Shown here in pieces: positions 47,201 to 56,135 of a DNA stretch of 64,000 nucleotides (positions within the stretch are counted from its first letter, which is position 1; every line of letters starts with the position of its first letter). Under the pieces are notes generated by a model that was not told the DNA's origin, did no database searches, and saw nothing but the letters and a program-made list of their open reading frames with translations. Both the position numbers and the translations under genes were made by a program. Origin of the DNA: Plasmodium malariae (Eukaryota > Apicomplexa > Aconoidasida > Haemosporida > Plasmodiidae); assembly GCF_900090045.1 (NCBI RefSeq), contig NC_041788.1, positions 1,798,001-1,862,000 of the forward strand, read 5' to 3'.

Positions 47201-48352
47201 GTAATTTACGCCTGTGTCCTTTTTGGTTTTGTTTAAATATTCTATATCATCATTTTCACTTGAGTTCTTGTTTGCACCTTTTTCCCTTTCTACATTTGAT
47301 TGTTCTGATTGATTATTACTCGTAAAATGAAAATTGTTTATATTAATCTCTTGTTCATTATCCGAAATGAACAGATGATCACTTGTACTAAGTTTGGTAT
47401 GCTTCTTTATTGAGTGTCCTTTATCATAAAACTTTTCGTCCTTTCGATTGATGTTTTTAGAAGCATTATTTATATCATCAGTTTTATTATTATTTACTTT
47501 GATATAACTTTTTTCAGAATTGTAATTAATATCCTCCATCACATCTTGATTGTCTCTGTGTTTTTCATTTTCTAGCATTATACTATTTTTTAATTCTTTT
47601 TCCTTTTTAAGATTATTTGAAAACGATGAATTCTGAATATTGTATTTTTGACTAGCTGTTAATGACATAATGTTATTTTTCGAATCTCTACTTACATTTA
47701 CGAATAATACTTTGTCTTTTGAATTAATGTAAGTAAAATTATCTCTCGAATTATCTACTTTATATTTGTTGATATTATTTCCAACATGGCCAGAGTCAAC
47801 AACACTACTAATATTACTAACATTGTCAACGCCTTCAGCTTCATCAACATTGCCAGCATTTTCGACATTCGAATAATTCAATTTATTGTAGTTTTTAAAG
47901 GTAAGCTGACGATCAATTTTCTCTTCTTCGACATAGTCTTCCTCCTTTTCATGAAAACTTGTTGACACGTTTAAATTTTGAGAATATCCATTTTCCATAC
48001 TTTCACTATAACTTTTCATTCCATAGTCAGTACTAGAATTGTCTAGACATTTGTCTTGATTATGCTTATGATCCTTTGTATTTGATAGTCTTTTAAGATT
48101 TGTTATGTCTCTTGGTTGTTTTGAATAATTTTCCTCTTCTTCCATATAACTACTAGCCAAAAAGGAGTTTGTGCTTTCATTTAATGCATTTTCCGAATTA
48201 ATTTTCTTTGTAATTGGATTATTCTTTTCATATCCACTTTCAAGTTTATTATCATTTATTATTGATCCGTTCTTTTTAATCAGTTTACTGTTCGTTATAA
48301 AATCGTCTCTTTTGTTAATCGTTTCATTTTTTTTTCTCACGAAATAATGCAT
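44246..48352 (-). CDS. Large Asn/Ser-rich repeat protein, unknown function
   Basis: Single exon, 1368 residues, almost entirely low-complexity Asn/Ser/Glu/Lys sequence without recognisable domain, signal peptide or membrane helix. Many short Ser-rich blocks resemble one another loosely (SNRLARSSGNLAGSG, SSNKLSKSEYYVNKL, SSDRLMNSKDSQIES). Near residues 1130-1230 is a tandem hexapeptide array of about 16 HNNSSG units (18 bp each). The C-terminal 45 residues (MENEIQNRIKDLDASLGKKF ... RIEKLLSCDFLSEH) form an amphipathic coiled-coil-like helix and are the most ordinary-looking part; conserved function, if any, may lie there. Serine content suggests heavy phosphorylation as inference. Confidence 0.8.
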   Translation of the reverse strand: MHYFVRKKNETINKRDDFITNSKLIKKNGSIINDNKLESGYEKNNPITKKINSENALNESTNSFLASSYMEEEENYSKQPRDITNLKRLSNTKDHKHNQDKCLDNSSTDYGMKSYSESMENGYSQNLNVSTSFHEKEEDYVEEEKIDRQLTFKNYNKLNYSNVENAGNVDEAEGVDNVSNISSVVDSGHVGNNINKYKVDNSRDNFTYINSKDKVLFVNVSRDSKNNIMSLTASQKYNIQNSSFSNNLKKEKELKNSIMLENEKHRDNQDVMEDINYNSEKSYIKVNNNKTDDINNASKNINRKDEKFYDKGHSIKKHTKLSTSDHLFISDNEQEININNFHFTSNNQSEQSNVEREKGANKNSSENDDIEYLNKTKKDTGVNYKRQNNHNNNSKDIDEHISSNDRYYIEKNEKDEVEQKLNSIDFSDNYDNKEEFINDEQLTNTKNELHQRNKNANSNELNSSFIMDKMSSEKNLNIHNNKKNNILEKSEKLKENDSHINYNRCLEQSVKSRVTHNNSNRTFVDTSIVSVKSKDRYTTSESNSVESSNRLARSSGNLAGSGDILGGSRASMKVNHSYILSRSNLSETLVNDGQTTNSMLTRQSAKIESAYSTNKSNSRHMESRRSYTECRGICKNSIKEHTEIAKNNLTDYENKMKASRNRTVDLTAKLIDPIFDQNKPTSRSITESSNNVNIRSNSVISKSGREKWTNNSEELSNNQTNANRDMEYRNGLTNPSMEKSKSHYEKESYNLAESNIVGEENNFREANNLNDSNYAMHASMDTITETHNTSISLNQSQNEEGYISNESSNKLSKSEYYVNKLRNRNNIHSETVNSESRRSISNSIYSHIESHENTLNSNNCLVRQKQSYRELNNILNESSDRLMNSKDSQIESENHLRQMNGSTLQNSKYEEKLMGLTINFVESTNNSNNKESKSYLNKSEDYIEDSNNNLIKYNLKCSNDDCDKDQLFNEFEKKKKHINEMNYYYGNNRRYRLNISENIPKKNIQLDYKKFNTFVKNDEQKADLLVEFQKSIKKKGIMINPEVNDINQKCISRKNLDIHNKYLINDKTNNLVDYNEKEEDCLNYFLMDNNANSHPMDTSNGDIEEELEKGEFYNNIEDSFEDFEKKNYNNSSGHINSSNHNNSSGHNNSSGHNNNSGHNNSSGHNNSSGHNNSSGHNNSSGHNNSSGHNNSSSHNNSSGHNNSSGHNNSSSHNNSSGHNNSNGNNDISADYNSNNCELEFSFNQEIKKYSNIPNDCSTSINNNFQNFMDNYDIHTSNNFDLTMSNNSNKIVDTDKLAMENKYNSNYIRKLSMNDNFVNTDLQISYMENEIQNRIKDLDASLGKKFENKCDAVLNRIEKLLSCDFLSEH
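44690..44975. repeat. 18-bp coding minisatellite (HNNSSG repeats)
   Basis: About 16 copies of ATTATTATGGCCGCTACT and near variants (plus-strand sense), encoding HNNSSG on the minus strand. Variants change Gly to Ser or one Ser to Asn without breaking the frame. GC-rich GGCCGC cores stand out against the AT-rich surroundings. Confidence 0.9.
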
Positions 48353-48837
48353 TTTGCGTAGAAAATAAAAAGGAAATAAATTCTAAGTTATTGCAGATTC
48401 CTCCTCAATGCATTCTTGCATCTTTAATATGCGTTCAGGTACACACACATGTATGAGGACGTGTGTGCATTCTTATACTAATATATCGACACTAATACAT
48501 ACATACGTAACTACTAATACATGTATATAATATCTTATTCTTTACCTTTTTAATATGAAATACAAATATTTGCAAACATTTACTAACATTTACGAATATT
48601 TACGAGCATTTATGAGCATTTACGAGCATTTATGAGCATTTACGAGCATTTACGAACATACACGAACCCTTTACTGAGTCAGGAGAAATAAATCGAATAA
48701 CTAAATTTCAGCAAAACATGTGTACTGTGGAAATTATTATTAACAGCGTACTTCTAGGGGTAGCAATAAAAGACCTTTAAAAGCCATATATGTAATATTA
48801 ATTAAATTGAAAAAAATTACATATATATTATGGTATC

Positions 48838-48868
<31 letters not shown>

Positions 48869-49367
48869 TCACACCTACGCTAGCAATTTTTTTTTTTTTT
48901 TTTTGTCTTATCTAAATGAAAATATCTTGCTCAGATACATCCTCCATTTTGTGATTATGTTTATATATGAATATACATATGTATATATATATATATTCGC
49001 TTACATTTTTGGAAATTTTGTTTTCACGTACATGTAATAATTCTGTAGACACTAAGTTAAAATAAAAGTTGTTCTAAATTGGCCTATTTCCGATAATAAA
49101 GAAGTTTCTAAATATTGTTATTCTATGCGATATTTTTCCTAAAAATTGAAGGGAATATACACAGGTAAAAAAAGAATTTTATTCTTAAAAAAAGGAAAAG
49201 CTATAAAATGGGATAAAACGTACACATATATATATATGTATATATATACATTTGTGAACTTCAGTATGTGAACCTTATATGCCTACTTGCATCTACATGC
49301 TTTTTTCCGTATTTTTTCCTTTATTTCCCCTTTTTCTCCTCTTTTTTCTTATTCCATTTCAGCTGAA
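48353..49367. other. Divergent intergenic region with a 10-bp repeat
   Basis: Holds promoters for the repeat protein (minus) and RSPH9 (plus). At about 48570-48665 there are roughly nine copies of a 10-base CATTTACGAG unit. (TA)n at 48837-48862. An open frame from 49287 runs into RSPH9, and a T-rich CAG acceptor-like site at 49360-49362 could mark a leader exon border. Confidence 0.5.
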
Positions 49368-50459
49368 ATGATAAATCTGAAGAACCTAGATTTCCACTTG
49401 GAAAATTTATGCGAGTCTAACAGATGTTTCAATGATGAAGAAAAACTGGGGCTCTTATATGGCATGACAAATTTAGAAGATAAAATAAATAAGGAAATTT
49501 ATTTATGGGGGAAAATAGAGGGCATACAAAATGATTATTATATAACGTACTATTTTAACCAAGAAAAGTTTTTTCCACAAAAAAAATTTTATTATTGTAA
49601 TAACGATTACGAATTTCATGAAGTAATAAAGGGAAATGATATTCTTATAGAAAAAATAGAAAAGAAAAAGCCATTTACTTTGTTTAACGGGTTACCAAAT
49701 AGTTTCTATTCTAAAAGTTGTAAATCAAAAACGGGAAAAAGAAAAAATTATATACATGATGAAAATGAAAAAAATGAAGATGATGACAGCGAGATGGAAG
49801 AGAGTGAAAAATATAGTAGTGATAACCAGCAAAGCGAAGATGAAAAAGTCGAAAGCGAAAATAGTGGAAGTGGAAACAGTAGTAGAGAAAATAGCGAAAG
49901 TGAAAAAAGTAAAAGCGAAAAACATGAAAGTGATAGTTCTGAAAACAAGCCAAGCGAATATGGGAAAATTCAATATGAGAAGAAAAAAAATAAGAGAGAT
50001 AAAAAAAAAAATCATGACAAGCTAACAGATATTACAGAAGTTGAAAGACTGTCCTATGTTATTAGAAAAATAGATGAAGATGCATTTATAGTACCTCACA
50101 ATTCAGTTAAAATAACTAATAATCTAGAAATGAAATTTTCCAATTTTACTGGACTAAACATTTTAGATGCATTAAAATTAACGTCATGGGTTCATTTTAG
50201 ATATCCTAAAAATCTAACATATGATAAAATTAAGAATTATAATACTTTTTTTTTAGATAACTTTTTAGATTCTATAAATTCTGATATTCCAACTAATATA
50301 TGGAATATAAAAATTAATAAAGAATTAAGTAAAATATCTATCATCAATTGTCTATATCCTGGTTACGTATTTTATCATATGCTTAATACCCCATTTTATG
50401 CTTCCATATATATAGGAAATGGAATATCAAATTATGATCTACCCTTTTTGCTACCTTAA
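49368..50459 (+). CDS. RSPH9: Radial spoke head protein 9 (RSPH9)
   Basis: Axonemal protein of the radial spoke head. About 363 residues from Met at 49368; the frame stays open to 49287, but homologues begin near MINLKNLDFHLENL, and the extra part is hydrophobic after a CAG acceptor-like site. Matching blocks are EIYLWGKIEGIQNDYYITYYF, the KKFYYCNNDYEFHEV block, ITEVERLSYVIRKIDEDAFI, VPHNSVKITNN, TGLNILDALKLTSWVHFRYP, FLDSINSDIPTNIWNI and the terminal LYPGYVFYHMLNTPFYASIY followed by GNGISNYDLPFLLP. A Ser/Glu/Lys-rich insertion of about 100 residues sits before ITEVERLS. In malaria parasites flagella exist only in the male gamete, so expression there is expected. Confidence 0.93.
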   Translation: MINLKNLDFHLENLCESNRCFNDEEKLGLLYGMTNLEDKINKEIYLWGKIEGIQNDYYITYYFNQEKFFPQKKFYYCNNDYEFHEVIKGNDILIEKIEKKKPFTLFNGLPNSFYSKSCKSKTGKRKNYIHDENEKNEDDDSEMEESEKYSSDNQQSEDEKVESENSGSGNSSRENSESEKSKSEKHESDSSENKPSEYGKIQYEKKKNKRDKKKNHDKLTDITEVERLSYVIRKIDEDAFIVPHNSVKITNNLEMKFSNFTGLNILDALKLTSWVHFRYPKNLTYDKIKNYNTFFLDNFLDSINSDIPTNIWNIKINKELSKISIINCLYPGYVFYHMLNTPFYASIYIGNGISNYDLPFLLP

Positions 50460-50502
50460 TTTAAAAAAAAATTTTAAATAATTATAAATGTATTTTTGTT
50501 TA

Positions 50503-50586
50503 TACATACATACATACATACATACATACATACATACATACATACATACATACATACATACATACATACATACATACATACATACA

Positions 50587-50615
<29 letters not shown>
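50503..50615. repeat. (TACA)n tetranucleotide microsatellite
   Basis: About 28 uninterrupted copies of the 4-base unit, directly after the RSPH9 3' end, followed by a short (TA)n run. Confidence 0.95.
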
Positions 50616-50621
<6 letters not shown>

Positions 50622-51411
50622 GTATATATATATAAATTGCCCTAATTAGTAATTGTTTTTGCTATTTAATAACAAACAGAATAGTTTATTTAAACCATCA
50701 TTTAAAAAGGAGACACGATGGTCGTTTCACTATCCTTTTATGCAGAAGCACAACTGTTACTCTAATAATATACATTTTGTGTACGTTCGTCTATACAGGA
50801 CGCATACATATGCTACATGCGTCTTTGTTCAACTGTTTAAATCTAAAATTTTTGTTTTTTCCTTTTTTGAACCATTCAAAAAGTCAGATTTTATGTCTGT
50901 GCGCTTCCTATTACTGTTATTTTTATAGTTTTTTTATGTTAGCGCAAAAATTGAAATACCTAAATCTTTTAATAATACAAAATTGGGCAGTTCAAAAATT
51001 GAAAAAGGGGCAAATGGGTGAATGGACAAATATACAAATGAACAAACGTACGGGTGTATTTTATCAAAAAAGGGTTTCACCTACGCCATACATTTAGATG
51101 CTCCAAATAAAAAAGATAAAAAAAACTGCAGTTTTACAGCGTGTTCCAAATTCATGAATCGCTATCACAGCAACACAGGTAAATAGTGTTAATAAAAACA
51201 ATCAAACAAGTAAATGAACGAAAGAATAAATATACGCATATACATATATATATATATATATACGTGCATTATTCATGACTTTTTTATTTGTAAATTCATT
51301 TTTGCAATTCTTTGCATGTTAACGTAATTACTATCTTTTCTTCTTTTTTTTGAAAACTTTATCACTCAATAAAAACTGATACCACAGAGTAGGTTTTATA
51401 TGTTTTATTAC

Positions 51412-51436
51412 GACGTAGTAATTCTTATACTACGTC
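51412..51436. repeat. Short perfect hairpin, 9-bp arms
   Basis: GACGTAGTA at 51412-51420 and TACTACGTC at 51428-51436 are exact reverse complements around a 7-base loop, ATTCTTA. The GC-containing arms stand out in AT-rich sequence about 1 kb upstream of SR10. Confidence 0.8.
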
Positions 51437-52248
51437 ATAAAAATATGTTAAAAAAAAAAAAAAAAAAAGATTTAATATTTATTGTTACCCCTTAGCCCTG
51501 CCTTTATTTTGTGTTATTTTTTAAATTTAATATATTCAAAAAAAAAATTCTACTTGTTATTATAATATTAGATCATCAAATCAAATAATAATTAGTAGTT
51601 TCATAATATAAACCTAACATTCAAAACTATTCGAAATTCTTATTTGGATAAATTCTGAAAATCTGGGTAATTTTAAACTTTATCGAAACTTAATACATAC
51701 TATTTTTTTTATTTTTTTCATCTTGAATACATAAGAATTTTTAATATAACGGAAAAAAAAAAAAAAAAATTCCTGCCTTTTGTAATATATAATTGATACA
51801 TACTAAAATTAATTAGAAAATTTTTTACCATGTTTAAACTTTAAAAGCAAATGCTATATACATTTATGTACGGGCATATGTATATATATATATGCATATA
51901 TATGTATACTTGTTATATGTGTATACATATATATATTCACAGTATTTTATGTACTTATAAGCGCAAATATTTAAATGTATGCATAGAGTACATATCATTT
52001 ATACACAATTCAAACTTTGCAGCATGCAAATACAAAACTAACCCTTTTTTTTATTTAGTAAATTTTTTTCTTCATTTTTTTGCAAATGTATTAATAAAAA
52101 AAAAAAAAAAAAAAATAGAAAAAAGAAGGAAACGTAGTTATGAAATTGATATATTCTGGAAAATAAGTTAAATTTGCCTTGTATGGGTTTTATTCGATTT
52201 AAATGCTAAAAAAGAGATTTCATTTTTATGCTTTTGTTTTGTACATAG

Positions 52249-52291
<43 letters not shown>

Positions 52292-52435
52292 TTTTATGTG
52301 TACAATTCACTGATACAATAGATACATATATACTGAAGTATTATGCGTTAATCCCCATATAACCGCTTGTGTATTTAATATACCCACGTAGGTAAATAAT
52401 AAAAGGTATCTTTTTTTTTTCGTAAATTTATTAAC

Positions 52436-54235
52436 ATGATGATATGGAAGTCCAATCAGAAAATTAAAAGAACACTTGAGTTTTTCGTTATCTTTTTGAT
52501 TTTTATAAGAATTATAAATTGTCAATTAATAAAACTAGATGGTCAAAAAATTAACACAAACTATATTCTTTACGTTTTGAAGGGCTTATATATATTTGGA
52601 AAAGATGATGCGCCATATATTCTGTTAGGGGAAAAAAAGGATATGAACGTAAAAGAAGCTCACGCCATTTTTGAGAACATAGGTATAAGTACAGTTGATA
52701 ATAAAAACACAAAATATTTTAGTTTTGGAGCTGCAGAGAATAAAGATGGTGATAGTAATATAAATAATAAGGATGGAAGTGAATTAGGTGGAAACAAAAA
52801 AGACAATAAATCCAGCACAGGTATTAGTAATGGTGGTGGGGATGGAAAAAAAGATAAAGCCAATGATGATGATGACGAAAAAAAAGAAAAATTTAAATTG
52901 AATTTGTATAAGGATAATCCTTATCTGCGAAAAAAGAAACAGTATAGATATTTAGATGATGACAAATCTTTTGGTACCGCTGATTTATTTTTAGAATTAG
53001 TTCTTATGAAAGAGACTGAGTTTAATAAATATTATTTACCAAAAGATACAGATGTTTGTTGTCGTACGGATGGAAATGGTATGGATGGAAATGATATATT
53101 TACATGTCCGGGTAAAGGATATTTAAAAAGATATGTAGATGAGTCAAATATGTATTCATTGAAATTACCAGTTTATTTTATAAAAGATAAAATTCACGAT
53201 AGTAATTCTTACTTATCAGATAATGAAGTAAACCAGGAACAATTTTTAAATAAAATTAAGAATAAACATATGTACAATATTAATCAGACAGATGTGTATG
53301 CTTTATTTTTATCAAATTGTTTAGATAGTAAAAAATTTGAGTTAGAATTACATGGAAATATTCATATATTAAATAAATATGGATATCTACCAGGAGATAA
53401 GGTATCTAAATTAAATTTATATGTTTTCTGTATGATAGTTTATTCCATATATTTATTTAACTGGATATATTTATTAGTTAAAAATAAGCAGTTTGTTATC
53501 AAAATTCAAATTTGGATACTAGTTTGTATCTTTTTATATTTAATGGAAAATTTCTTTTTATTTCTTTATTTTCTAGTATATAATTTACATGCAAAGATTA
53601 ATAATAATTTATTATTCCTATCGGTTTGTTCAAGTATTTTGAAGAATGTTTGTTCTTACCTTTTAATTTTATTGGGATCATTAGGTTGGGGCTTAGTTAT
53701 TCCAACATTAGATAGAAAAACATTTATCAAAATAAAAGTTTTATTCTTTTTTTTTATAATATTTGATTTTATAAAACATTTCTTAGATATGCATTTAACA
53801 GATTCAGAAATCAATACAATCTATTTCTTTTTTTGTATTATTCCAGTAACTGTAATTTATTCCATAATATATTTATGGGTATTTACCTCAGCTAGTAAAA
53901 TTATTATTCAATTGAATGAAGATAAGCAATATGAAAAGTTAAATATGTTTAAAAGATTTTTCAACGTTTTAATATTTACACTTATATTTTCAGTTATTGC
54001 CTTTATTATTGATATCATTGTAATGGTATTTGTAGATAATACGATATGGAATTTAAAATGTTATCTCAGTGAAGGAATAATAAGCTGTTTATTTTTAATT
54101 ATCCTAACAGCAATGGTTATGTTGTTTAAACCATCAGATAGACTTAAAAGAATTTCACATTTTACTGAAATAGGAGATATGGACGAAATGGAGGACTTTT
54201 CGCACTTCGAGCATTCCATAGAAGATATATCCTAG
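52436..54235 (+). CDS. SR10: Serpentine receptor SR10 (seven-helix, GOST-like)
   Basis: Single exon, 599 residues. An N-terminal signal peptide or anchor (about 13-30, TLEFFVIFLIFIRIINC) is followed by a lumenal or extracellular domain of about 300 residues with an acidic low-complexity insert (GDGKKDKANDDDDEKKEK). Seven hydrophobic helices occupy about 325-575: LYVFCMIVYSIYLFNWIYLL, IWILVCIFLYLMENFFLFLY, SVCSSILKNVCSYLLILLGS, IKVLFFFFIIFDFIKHFL, IYFFFCIIPVTVIYSIIYLW, VLIFTLIFSVIAFIIDIIVM and IISCLFLIILTAMVMLFKP. LGWGLVIPTL after helix three and FKPSDR after helix seven are typical of the GOST/LU7TM family, which in other eukaryotes includes Golgi-trafficking chaperones and orphan GPCR-like proteins. 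Ligand and location are unknown. Confidence 0.88.
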   Translation: MMIWKSNQKIKRTLEFFVIFLIFIRIINCQLIKLDGQKINTNYILYVLKGLYIFGKDDAPYILLGEKKDMNVKEAHAIFENIGISTVDNKNTKYFSFGAAENKDGDSNINNKDGSELGGNKKDNKSSTGISNGGGDGKKDKANDDDDEKKEKFKLNLYKDNPYLRKKKQYRYLDDDKSFGTADLFLELVLMKETEFNKYYLPKDTDVCCRTDGNGMDGNDIFTCPGKGYLKRYVDESNMYSLKLPVYFIKDKIHDSNSYLSDNEVNQEQFLNKIKNKHMYNINQTDVYALFLSNCLDSKKFELELHGNIHILNKYGYLPGDKVSKLNLYVFCMIVYSIYLFNWIYLLVKNKQFVIKIQIWILVCIFLYLMENFFLFLYFLVYNLHAKINNNLLFLSVCSSILKNVCSYLLILLGSLGWGLVIPTLDRKTFIKIKVLFFFFIIFDFIKHFLDMHLTDSEINTIYFFFCIIPVTVIYSIIYLWVFTSASKIIIQLNEDKQYEKLNMFKRFFNVLIFTLIFSVIAFIIDIIVMVFVDNTIWNLKCYLSEGIISCLFLIILTAMVMLFKPSDRLKRISHFTEIGDMDEMEDFSHFEHSIEDIS

Positions 54236-54911
54236 GAAAGGTTACGAAGGCACCTATAAAAAGGAAACAATGCAATGGCAGAAATGGACGGCAGAAATAG
54301 AAGTAAGAATTATAAAGTTTTAACTTGTGTATTGTTCTAGGGACACATACGTATAGAGCTTGTCAGTACTTATCACCTTATATATATGTATATGGACATA
54401 TATATAATGTATTATAATGTTTTTACGTGAACGCTGCTAGCTGCTTCTAACAAAAGAAACATTGAGCGGAGTAATGTACAACAAATTAGTGCGAAGAATA
54501 TATATATATATATATATATATAAATAATTGTTAGATGCCAAATTTTGGTAGTATATTTTATATATTCCTGTCGGGCGAATTTATTCATTTATTCAAGAAT
54601 AAGAAGAAAAAAAAAATGAATTTTTTTTTTTTTTTTAATTAATTTCATATTGTAATTTCGTTATAGATTATTATTTATTTTTTTTTTTTTTACTTATAAA
54701 TAATTTATTAATTTGTTTTGATAAAAAATATAAAGATAAATATATCAACCATATATATATGTTTATGAATGTATATATGAATAATCACGTATGTATACAT
54801 TTGCTACACGGGGACACGAGTAAATCTGTTATTTGTTATATTATATTTTGAAATACAAGTCAATGAAACGTGGCTCTTAGAAAATACCTAAATAAATTTG
54901 CGTATCACATA

Positions 54912-54977
<66 letters not shown>

Positions 54978-56135
54978 GTATGTATGAACATACTTTTGCA
55001 TGTTAAGGCACTTGTACAAACATCGTGTTGTTCAATTACTTTAAAAATAAGTTATATTTTTTTCTATTTTTTACATTAAAATTTTTTTTATTTTATTATT
55101 TGTTATCTTGTATTTTTGTTTTTTCCTTTTTTTTTTTAAAACATAAATTTCCATTTTATTTTTATCGTTTATAATGCTAGCAAGCTTAATCTGAATTTTT
55201 TATGTGTTTATTTATTAACAAACTATTTTAATCGATTAATATTTTTTATTTAAAATTATGCTGTAAATATTTTAAAATTTATACTTCAAGAGCCTGAAGT
55301 ACAATTTTTTTTTGTAAAAGCTACCCACAAATTAATAATCAGCGCTGTAGCGATATCATTACTTCTGCAATATCATCACCACTTCAATATTGTAACACTT
55401 ATGTTAATATAGTTACTGCCTAACTGTTATTTTTGTTATTATGTATTTCTAATATTATTATCGTTGCTATAATGTTCATTTGTTCATTATTGTATATTGT
55501 TATGTTCGCTTGGGTCATATATCGATAAAACAAAATTCTCCTTGGTGCGTATAATTTACTAGTTTTTAAAGTTTGAAATGATGTAACTAGGAAAATAAAA
55601 ATTGAACTTCACTGAAAAGAGTATATAATTTTGCTTTTATATTAACAACGCATAATGGGTATCTATCTATATATATATACATATATGCAATATATGCAAT
55701 ATATATAAGTGTATACACATGTATACATATATGCAGTATATATAAGTGTATACACATGTATACATATATGCAGTATATATAAGTGTATACACATGTATAC
55801 ATATATGCAGTATATATAAGTGTATACACATGTATACATATATGCAGTATATATAAGTGTATACACATGTATACATATATGCATCAAGTATATATAAGTG
55901 TATACACATGTATACATATATGCAGTATATATAAGTGTATACACATGTATACATATATGCAGTATATATAAGGGTATACACATGTATACATATATGCAAT
56001 ATATATAGGTGTATACACTTGTATACACATGTGCAGTATATATATGTGAATGCTTATGTGTTGAGGATGCATGCGCAAAATTAAAATAACATGGTAGTTC
56101 CCAATGACATATATCAGACATGTTAACTATGTATT
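54236..56135. other. Intergenic region, 1.9 kb, with minisatellite
   Basis: (TA)n at 54915-54963, T tracts near 54620 and 54683, and the 37-bp minisatellite that ends about 90 bases before the SerRS start. No gene seen. Confidence 0.55.
55684..56046. repeat. 37-bp minisatellite
   Basis: About nine tandem copies; markers GCAGTATATATAAGTG recur at 55733, 55770, 55807 and 55844, exactly 37 apart. Each unit contains two perfect palindromes, GTGTATACAC and ATGTATACAT. The copy at 55881 reads GCATCAAG and carries three extra bases. All six frames stay largely open as Tyr/Ile/Cys/His peptides, an artefact of the period. Confidence 0.93.

Larger units (their letters stand above)
50460..52435. other. 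Intergenic region, 2 kb
   Basis: Contains the (TACA)n array and a 9-bp-arm hairpin (51412-51436), both listed separately. Other content is homopolymer tracts and a (TA)n run at 52250-52287 just upstream of SR10. The open frames at 50653-51097 look like untranslated leader sequence. Confidence 0.5.

Noticed and set aside
50653..51097. Plus-strand frames of about 90-106 codons upstream of SR10
   Set aside because: Overlapping frames of similar quality, Phe/Leu-rich, without conserved motif; more likely leader or promoter sequence.
55587..56121. Several overlapping antisense frames up to 152 codons (Tyr/Ile/Cys/His-rich)
   Set aside because: By-products of the 37-bp minisatellite, which stays open in several frames; not conserved-looking protein.
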